Shown: piece after piece, positions 57,588 through 64,000 of the stretch
Numbering within the stretch: the first letter of the stretch is position 1
Layout of the letters: each line of letters starts with the position of its first letter
Assembly: GCA_018985235.1 (NCBI GenBank)
Contig: JADGIG010000005.1
Location: 1-64,000, forward strand
DNA length: 64,000 bases
From: Sanchytrium tribonematis
Lineage: Eukaryota; Sanchytriomycota; Sanchytriomycetes; Sanchytriales; Sanchytriaceae
Direction of reading: 5' to 3'
Made by a program: the position numbers and the translations under genes
The notes under the pieces: generated by a model
Seen by the model: only the letters and a program-made list of their open reading frames with translations
What the model was told of the DNA's origin: nothing
The model's database searches: none

Positions 57588-58452
57588 TTATTGAGAGAGC
57601 GATTGCATATATGCATACCTTACAGCGTGCTCTTTCCAACTATGTTGTAATTCCTTGGCATCCACTATCGAGTGCCAATCTTTCGTCATACTTTTTCTCC
57701 AAACTTTCAGAGCTTCAATCGGATCCGCACTTAAAGACATCAAAAACTCGTACCGGTATTGTTCATCTAGCATTTTGGATTTTAAAGCAGACATAGCTTC
57801 CGAGGTATCTTTCGATTCAGGATATGAGAGATTGGCACTATAAACGGTAATCAATTTTTCTAAATTATTGAAAATTACCACCGGTATCCTCCTTCAAGTC
57901 GATTACTACCTTGTCAATTGATTTGGTTAAAGTTGAAATCTTTTCATCCAAGACATCTAGGGTCAGGCTATCCCGCTTGAAAATCTTTTTAAGCATTGAA
58001 TCACACTGAATAATATTATCGTGGAAAATTTTATGTAAAGTTGCATACTGAATAATAATGGACTCGATATAAGCTAAATTAAAGGCCACATCAGACCCCA
58101 CAACAATTTCCATAAACTTTTTTAACTCGCCTATAGGTTGCACCAAAGTTCCAGAATTTAATTCTAAAACTAGTGATGAAGGGCGCGAAGGACGTTGGCA
58201 ATTGAATACAGATTTTGGATGTGATTCAGTAGGCTCATAAGTCACTTTTTCGTCGGCATATATAATTTCCATTCTTGTTATGTAAGCACTTAAATGTGTA
58301 CATGTAATATTTAATGTTTTATCTTTAATTTGCCATTTCAGTAGTTCGCGGTGACCTTTTAAAGGCATGGAATACAGCTGAGACTGCAGTAATAAGTCCA
58401 ACTTTGAATTCAACGCATTTATGGTGTCAATTTTGCTTTGCAAAGGAAACAT
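57588..58452 (-). CDS. SWI/SNF subunit SWP73/SMARCD-like, minimal form
   Basis: Spliced from 57879-58452 and 57588-57859 into 281 residues. A degenerate SWIB domain is seen at about 145-195 (SIIIQYATLHKIFHDN, then CDSMLKKIFKRDSL). The C-terminal EQYRYEFLMSLSADPIEALK with WKEHAVRYAYMQ matches the SMARCD ending 'qReFmlsFa.DP..fi..W' and 'W..EAvcRYf'. Swp73/BAF60 bridges remodeller and transcription factors. Known members are 450 residues or more; this one lacks most of the N-terminal part. The stop codon overlaps AATAAA. Confidence 0.65.
57860..57878 (-). other. 19-nt intron in SWP73-like gene
   Basis: GTAATTTTCAATAATTTAG, phase 1, T12 and A14. Removal joins LKEDTG to EKLITVYSANL; unspliced, the protein ends GGNFQ before the conserved C-terminal block. 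Confidence 0.9.
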
Positions 58453-58483
58453 TTAATTTCTCCAAGTATCAAGTGAATAAATA

Positions 58484-59842
58484 ATGGCAAACTCCAAGAC
58501 GACAGATTGCCAACACCCATCAGTCTATGGCTCACTTTGCGTCGTTTGCGGTCAAGAAGTGGTGGAAAACAATCAGAATGATGAAGAATACCACTCTATA
58601 TTGCATGATAATATACATTTAAAAATGAATAAATCCAATAGGGAAATTGATGCTACGAAACAAGTTCAAGGCTTGCAAAAATCTAAACAACTAGTATGCA
58701 TTCTAGATTTAGACCAGACTATCCTTCATTGTTTAACAGGAAAAAAAGATGAAGACGAGGAAGTATTTGATTTTCAATTGCAACACGAAACTTATAGAAT
58801 ATATTTTCGACCACATTTGACAAATGTTCTAAACACTTTGAATTCAATCTACACAACTCACATATATACCATGGGAACAAACGAATACTGTGAAAAAATA
58901 ACTAATTATTTAAAAGCAGAAATGAACTTCGACGTACTGTCGAGGTGGATGGGTAGAGATAACAACGTGCTTCCAAAGGACGAATTTCATATGAAATCAA
59001 TTTTGAGGTTCAATTGTCCCATAGATTTAACCGTGGTACTAGATGACAGGCTGGATGTTTGGAAGCAACAAGACAATGTGATTCCTATACTACCTTACTA
59101 TTATTCGCTCATCGGAGACATTCATGGCTCAGATCGCTTTGAACTCCATCAAAGTGTCGTTTTTAGAATGGATAATCACTTAATATATGTCAATAGATTG
59201 CTTCAATACCTCCATGAGGCTTTTTACAAAGAGGACGAAAACGGAAATTCAATTACAACGAGTGTCCCTAAGCTCCTTAAAAAAAGACTGAATATTTTTT
59301 GCAATTGCTTCTTTGTTTTGTCGGGATTTATCCCAAATAATAAGAACTACATTCCAATTTTTCATTTGATTGAAAAATTCGGGGGTACTATTACAGAAAC
59401 GGTGAACGAAAAAACAACGCATTGCATTTGTATGTATGAAGGCTCAGTCATAAATAAGGATCAATTTGAAGATGAAGAAGTTCCTATTCCAAGAGATCCT
59501 AGTGATGATAAGCAAATTGCGGCTTTTTTGCTTCAAAAATCGGAGCTTCCTATAAAAATTACTGATAAGGTTAAAGATGCAAAGAAAAAATGCTATATGC
59601 TTCCACCTGAGTGGGTATATTTAAGTTGTTATTCATTCTACAAACTAGATGAAACCATTTATAACTACAAAAATTCACTTCCTCTAGGAAGCCCATTTGT
59701 TCGCTCCAAAAATTCATCTATTAAAGTTAAAGAAAAAAATTTAAAAATTGCTGGTGAAAGAAATAGAGTTAATTCGATTTCCTCCATTTCTTCCGGTGAA
59801 TTGGACTCCTTTGCAGACAATCTCGAAAAAGACCTAGAATAA
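58484..59842 (+). CDS. FCP1: RNA polymerase II CTD phosphatase FCP1
   Basis: A 452-residue protein. The FCPH domain has the catalytic DLDQT motif (D75, D77) in LVCILDLDQTILHC, then IYFRPHLTNVLNTL, HIYTMGTNEYCEKI and DLTVVLDDRLDVW. A BRCT domain spans about residues 280-395, from FFVLSGFIPN to PPEWVYLSCYSFYK. The acidic C-terminus (DSFADNLEKDLE) fits the TFIIF-binding tail. FCP1 recycles Pol II by removing Ser2/Ser5 phosphates. It is short for the family but has all parts. The stop codon overlaps AATAAA. Confidence 0.92.
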   Translation: MANSKTTDCQHPSVYGSLCVVCGQEVVENNQNDEEYHSILHDNIHLKMNKSNREIDATKQVQGLQKSKQLVCILDLDQTILHCLTGKKDEDEEVFDFQLQHETYRIYFRPHLTNVLNTLNSIYTTHIYTMGTNEYCEKITNYLKAEMNFDVLSRWMGRDNNVLPKDEFHMKSILRFNCPIDLTVVLDDRLDVWKQQDNVIPILPYYYSLIGDIHGSDRFELHQSVVFRMDNHLIYVNRLLQYLHEAFYKEDENGNSITTSVPKLLKKRLNIFCNCFFVLSGFIPNNKNYIPIFHLIEKFGGTITETVNEKTTHCICMYEGSVINKDQFEDEEVPIPRDPSDDKQIAAFLLQKSELPIKITDKVKDAKKKCYMLPPEWVYLSCYSFYKLDETIYNYKNSLPLGSPFVRSKNSSIKVKEKNLKIAGERNRVNSISSISSGELDSFADNLEKDLE

Positions 59843-59900
59843 ATGTAAATGGCAATAATTTTATTCTTCAAATTAATTTGAGACGATCTAAAATTAATTT

Positions 59901-61373
59901 ATGGACAGAAATCTCCTCACATTTAAAAATGCTTTGCAAATTGTTCTAGATTACAAAAAGAACTATACCAAAGAAGGTGATAACCATGATTTGCATCAAA
60001 GGAGTGCCGATAGAATTCTTGAAATAGCGGAAAGAAATGGAGGGGTTTATATTAAGCTTGGACAACATCTGAGTTCCCTTGTTTATTTGGTTCCTGATGA
60101 GTATGTCACAACTTTGTCGAAGTTATATGACAACTGCCCAGTCTCCTCCATAGAGAGTATTGGCGAAATGGTCAAGGAAGAAACCGGAAGCGAATTAATA
60201 GATTTATTTAAAGATATAGATCCAATCCCAATTGGAACCGCTTCCTTGGCACAAGTTCACAAGTTCGGAGATTTTGCTTTGAAGTTCCAACATCCCAACA
60301 TGATCAAGTATGCTGCGAAGGATATGAACTTGGTTAGTAGAATAACAAAATTGGTGAAATACACCTTTCCAGCATTTAATCTCAGCTGGCTTAGCGAAGA
60401 GATGAACAGAAATTTACCTCAAGAAATGGATTTTCGTTGCGAAGCATCAAATGCTGAGACACTTCGAGGTAATTTTTTTGGCCATAGATACAAAATTAGA
60501 AGCACTCCATGTTTATTCGAGCCGGATAAAATCAAAACCAAGTCATTAAGGACTTTTGGTGGAGTGGAAAAAGTGTTGAAAATTCCAAAGATTTATTTTG
60601 CGACTAAGCGTGTGCTCTGTATGGAATACATATATGGCGCGAAAGTTGATGATATAGATTATATGATAAAGCACAATATAAAGCCTCACCAAGTAGCAAG
60701 ATCGCTCAGTTATCTATTTGGAAATATGATTTACCTCCATGGATTTACTCATTGTGATCCACATTTGGGAAACCTCATGATTCAAGCTAGGCCAAGTCGC
60801 GGCTTTTTTGATACTTTTTATAAATTGATTACAGGAACCCCCAATTTTTATCTAGTGCTGCTGGACCATGGACTCTATAGAGGACTCGAGCCCGAGTTTA
60901 GGTTGAGTTACGCCTATCTTTGGAAGGCATTGGCTTCGGGAAATGAGAAAGATATTAAATATTGGTCAAACAAAGTCGGCAATGGAATTTCGGCATATAG
61001 GCTTTTTTCGAGTATGCTAACTGGTCGCAGTTGGGAAACCATATCTGACACAGGGTTGAACTCGGAAAGATCTATTAGAGAACAACAGGCGATGTCTAGA
61101 GCAGGAATTTATATTACCGATATTGCGGATATTCTTGCAACTATTCCGCGGGAACTTTTACTAGTACTGAAGACAAATGATTTGTTGCGCAGTCTTGACT
61201 ACAAACTGGACTGTGGCCCGTTTATATCATATTTTTGTCTTTTAAGGCTTGTTAATCGAAGCATTTATAATAAGGAAGGTCGTTTTTTTGAATTTATAAA
61301 AGAAGATATTAAATGGAGGACTTTGGATTACAGTTTGGGCTTCTACTACAATTTAAAATATTTATTGTTTTAA
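59901..61373 (+). CDS. ABC1/ADCK family atypical kinase, ADCK1/MCP2-like
   Basis: A 490-residue UbiB/ADCK protein. The family KxGQ motif is in GGVYIKLGQHLSSL, the Ala-rich loop in PIPIGTASLAQVHK, the Lys in FALKFQHPNM, LPQEMDFRCEASNA in the N-lobe, then ITHCDPHLGNLMIQ-type catalytic loop (FTHCDPHLGNLM) and YLVLLDHGLYR (metal Asp). The wording of these motifs fits ADCK1/Mcp2 (mitochondrial inner-membrane lipid homeostasis) better than COQ8. Its 3' end overlaps a small convergent frame by 4 bp. Confidence 0.87.
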   Translation: MDRNLLTFKNALQIVLDYKKNYTKEGDNHDLHQRSADRILEIAERNGGVYIKLGQHLSSLVYLVPDEYVTTLSKLYDNCPVSSIESIGEMVKEETGSELIDLFKDIDPIPIGTASLAQVHKFGDFALKFQHPNMIKYAAKDMNLVSRITKLVKYTFPAFNLSWLSEEMNRNLPQEMDFRCEASNAETLRGNFFGHRYKIRSTPCLFEPDKIKTKSLRTFGGVEKVLKIPKIYFATKRVLCMEYIYGAKVDDIDYMIKHNIKPHQVARSLSYLFGNMIYLHGFTHCDPHLGNLMIQARPSRGFFDTFYKLITGTPNFYLVLLDHGLYRGLEPEFRLSYAYLWKALASGNEKDIKYWSNKVGNGISAYRLFSSMLTGRSWETISDTGLNSERSIREQQAMSRAGIYITDIADILATIPRELLLVLKTNDLLRSLDYKLDCGPFISYFCLLRLVNRSIYNKEGRFFEFIKEDIKWRTLDYSLGFYYNLKYLLF

Positions 61374-61579
61374 TATTTGGTGAAAAATTTATCATAAATG
61401 ACTGTATTTTCCATTTGTTTTACACTCACTTCCATATCTTGTATCTTCAAATTTAGTGATTTTTGAGTTTCCACCAATTCATTCGCCAACATTTCCCACT
61501 GTGGCTCTCGCCTCTCAATTTTTAATTCTTTAAGTTCTTTTAAAGAGTTTAATAGCTTTTCAAGTTGGATATCTGACAT
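61370..61579 (-). CDS. Small coiled-coil protein, 69 aa
   Basis: An ATG-started frame (MSDIQLEKLLNSLKELKELK) that is almost entirely a predicted coiled coil. It ends TVIYDKFFTKY with AATAAA about 10 nt after the stop codon. It starts 32 bp from the divergent NAK kinase gene and overlaps the ADCK1-like stop by 4 bp. Such short coiled coils occur in Mediator, kinetochore and BLOC-type complexes; I cannot choose between them. Confidence 0.5.
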   Translation of the reverse strand: MSDIQLEKLLNSLKELKELKIERREPQWEMLANELVETQKSLNLKIQDMEVSVKQMENTVIYDKFFTKY

Positions 61580-61611
61580 TTTGTTTCGAATATTTCGAAC
61601 ATAATCAAGGG

Positions 61612-63775
61612 ATGCAACAGATTAATCAATTATCTCATGTAGAATCCACTCCTATACAAATTATTAAATATCTGGATGCAGGTTCATTTTCGCAAGTATT
61701 TCTATGTCAAACCCCCACAAATCTAGCCGTATTGAAGATCACTTCGTCCCCACCACATATGCAGAGCATTTCTAAAGAGTTAGATATTCTGAAAGCTTTA
61801 AAAAAGCAACAAAATGACTATCTAGGGGCGTTCCTTGTAGGATATTATGCTGGAGAGGTCACTCATAGTCATGCATGTTTATTATTAGAATACTGCAAAA
61901 TGAATCTTGTTCAATACATGAATAGCATGATGCCAAATCAATTTCCCATCACAACCGTGCTTCATATTATGTATGATATTTCACAGGCCTTATATTTCTT
62001 ACACGCAAATGGCATTATACATAGAGATGTTAAATTAGAAAATGTTTTGCTAAAAGACCAAAGACAATCTGGAAGCACATATACACCAACCTATTGTCTT
62101 TGCGATTTTGGCAGTTGTACAACTAAAACTATTCCATATAATACGTTACCTCATAACGTTGAAGAAATCAAATATGATATTGAGCAATTCACCACACTGC
62201 AATATCGGGCACCTGAACTTATCGATCTTCATCTTAGAAGAGGAATTAGTACTAAAGTGGATGTATGGGCCCTTGGTTGCTTATTGTTCAAACTCTTGTA
62301 TTACCGAAATCCCTTTGATAATGAATATGGAATTTTGAGCTACAATAATAATATTACACAACTTCTTTTACAAACAAATAAAACTATACCCTTGGAAGTC
62401 AAAGCCATGCTTGAAAAGAGCTTGTGGACCGATCCAGTTGATAGATGGAACGTTTGGAATGTTTTAAGCCAGTTATGTGAAATCAAAGGCTCAAACTGTC
62501 CATTACAAAATATTTTTCAGGAAGAACAGATACAAAGGCAAACAGTGGCACCCGCTGATAAAAGCGTTCATCCTTTGATAAAGGCTGCCACCAACTCCCA
62601 ACAGGGATTGCTTAATCAAGCAGTAGGCATGACTGATCTGGCTCAACAAAGAAGGGCAAATAGAGCGAAAACTCATCCTGTTGATTTAAACGCATCCCTT
62701 GTTGATTCTTTTGAGGATTCAAACAAATTCCCATCATTAGAGAAGCTAAATTCTCCCCGTATTTCTACAACTTCAGCAATACCAAGCCTGCCTCAAACTG
62801 ATATGTTCCCGGATTTGGACTCGTTTGAAGCATCTTACGGAAATCGATCCAGTGTACCGGCACCACTTTTTAATCAGTTTGAGCCACAAAGCGACTCAAA
62901 TCTTTCCCCTCAAGGAAATAATTTCTCAAGCGGCTCAAGAAAAGCCAGTCTTAAGCATTCAAACATAGTTGATGATCCAGCATTACTTCTTCAAAACATC
63001 ATCAAATCCACAGACCTTGAGGATATTGGTTTACTTTTGAAGTGGTCATGGCAAAAATATCACGCAAAAGAAGACCCCATAGCTTCAATTCTCGCCCAAA
63101 TTAGAATTTTGATGGGACAAATTGGGGTTATCACTACTAATGTTCGAAGTGTTTTTAGAGCATGTCTTGCCCTTCATTCTTTATTATTATATGGCCCCAG
63201 CACTGTACCAAGCCAATCTAATTTGGAAAGTGTCTTGCAGTCATTAGAAGGATACCAAAATAGAATGTCCAGTTTTTATGCAAGGTATCTGCGGGAGTTT
63301 TGTTCACTTTTAAAGCAAAATAGTATGAGTGGTCGATATCGAGGTGGCAAGGCAAGAAATCTTACCACTTTAGCGAGAGCCATTTTGACTCACATTCAAA
63401 TTCATGTAGATAGATTTTTAAATATGAGAGAAGCTATGGGTGCTAATAGCGATATTGGATTGTGTTTGTTTTTGTTCTCTCAAGATGCAATGATGGCAAT
63501 TGCTTCCGTTTCTGAAATGATTACAAATGGTATTTATTTTTGATTTAGATGTAGCTATGTCTGCCTTTGTCAAGCAAGCCATCAAGAAAGTGGCGGAATT
63601 AATTGATAGCTCTATTCAGTATTTCGAGCCATTACAAACGGAACTTCCTTTAGCTTTTGCCATGCTACAGCATACCAGAATATCTCTCTCCCCTTCAATG
63701 TACATACCCGAGCCTAAAGATGGAGAAATTAATCTAGAGGAAGATTTTCAAAAATTTTGGTGGGTATTCGCTTAG
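61612..63775 (+). CDS. NAK-family (AAK1/ARK1) protein kinase with ANTH-like C-terminal domain
   Basis: Spliced from 61612-63529 and 63549-63775 into 714 residues. The kinase domain (about 15-290) has YLDAGSFSQVFLC, VLKITSS, HRDVKLENVLL (near 138), CDFGSCT (DFG near 165) and LQYRAPELIDL with a long activation insert, all typical of AAK1/GAK/Ark1. A disordered Ser/Pro linker follows, then helices (about 445-700) that read like an ANTH domain: VRSVFRACLALHSLLLYGP, FYARYLREFCSLL and LCLFLFSQDAMMAIASVSEM. NAK kinases phosphorylate clathrin adaptors; a built-in adaptor-like domain is an unusual fusion. The 3' exon completes that domain. Confidence 0.88.
63530..63548 (+). other. 19-nt intron in NAK kinase gene
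   Basis: GTATTTATTTTTGATTTAG, phase 1, T12 and A14. Unspliced, the protein ends GIYF; removal continues the helical domain as MITNDVAMSAFVKQA. Confidence 0.9.
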
Positions 63776-63808
63776 TAAATTCGAGAATGGATTTATTGAA
63801 TTAATAAG

Positions 63809-64000
63809 CTAAAGAAAATCAGACTGATTTAATTCTTTGAATAATTTTGGTACAGTCGTTATCATATCTGGCTGGTCCTGCAAACTTCTTATAATTGCAG
63901 TTCTCCAAACTTGATATTGAGGATCATCAAATTTAATTGATTCCCAATTATCGGGTAAAATATATTTTTCTTTAGATTCTACGAGCGGCCTGATTCTTGG
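63809..64000 (-). CDS. 3' end of an unidentified gene
   Basis: The reverse strand is open from the right edge to a TAG at 63809-63811, giving the last 63 residues. They include PRIRPLVESKEKYILPDNW, then YQVWRTAIIRSLQDQP and PKLFKELNQSDFL at the end. The product seems soluble and helical. AATAAA occurs about 18 nt after the stop codon. The rest lies outside the window, so no family can be assigned. Confidence 0.6.
   Translation of the reverse strand, partial: PRIRPLVESKEKYILPDNWESIKFDDPQYQVWRTAIIRSLQDQPDMITTVPKLFKELNQSDFL

Noticed and set aside
5586-63548. Sequencing frameshifts as the explanation for the 19-nt interruptions
   Set aside because: All interruptions have the same length, GT/AG borders and an A at position 14; random indels would not share these. 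The EPT1 variant of 20 nt keeps the same 3' spacing.
1-64000. Transposons, CRISPR arrays, rRNA genes, viral insertions
   Set aside because: No transposase, reverse transcriptase, integrase, viral gene, regular repeat array or rRNA-like stretch was seen on either strand.

Overview
The window is an AT-rich, extremely gene-dense stretch of eukaryotic nuclear DNA (about 50 genes in 64 kb). It encodes spliceosomal, Mediator, SAGA, NC2, TFIIIC, GPI-anchor and GATOR1 proteins, so it is neither prokaryotic nor organellar. Fungal markers are a CHS4/SKT5-like Sel1 protein ending in a CAAX box, a CHS5/exomer-type protein, a RAX1-like RGS membrane protein and an AKR1-type ankyrin palmitoyltransferase. 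Ciliary genes are also present: an axonemal dynein heavy-chain tail, a calaxin-like EF-hand protein and a CFAP99-like coiled coil. Together these point to a flagellated (zoosporic) early-diverging fungus or close relative such as a rozellid, aphelid or chytrid. The exact species is not claimed. The genetic code looks standard.

Layout. 1-6.2 kb: sugar transporter fragment, a tiny spliced gene, MADS-box factor, MutY glycosylase, PIG-F, an ANTH-like protein, a PHO80-like cyclin and SAMHD1. 6.3-13.1 kb: two membrane transporters (SLC18-like, SLC5-like), Med18, CFAP99-like, COQ6, PIG-X. 13-21 kb: JMJD4, WDR7/rabconnectin-3beta, KRI1, a thiamine-pyrophosphate-type carrier, HPPD. 21.6-31.7 kb: CHS4-like, MSP1, STS1/CUT8-like, a second SLC18-like transporter, RAX1-like, dynein tail. 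31.7-44 kb: IML1/DEPDC5, GTP cyclohydrolase I, hexosaminidase D, catalase, NC2alpha, uridine phosphorylase-like, CHS5-like, ethanolaminephosphotransferase. 44-64 kb: ABCG transporter, calaxin, AKR1, SPT3, a TFIIIC-like WD40 protein, RalGAP-alpha-like, ammonium transporter, PRP38, SWP73, FCP1, an ADCK1-like kinase, and a NAK kinase with an ANTH-like tail. No rRNA, tRNA, CRISPR array or transposon was recognised.

The most striking signal is the introns. Eleven genes are interrupted by spliceosomal introns of exactly 19 nt and one by 20 nt. All begin GT, end AG, have T at position 12 and A at position 14 of the 19 (a branch-point A five bases before the terminal G), and each restores a conserved protein when removed. 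Nearly all sit in the last third of the coding sequence. A probable 81-nt intron carries the same 3' motif.

A second signal is that many stop codons are embedded in the poly(A) hexamer AATAAA, often as TAATAAA. This fits the very small gaps (1-13 bp) between convergent and divergent genes. A third is a 48-nt insertion inside the RalGAP gene, built from two 25-nt pieces of that same gene (one direct, one inverted). It adds four in-frame stops; removing it restores one continuous frame.
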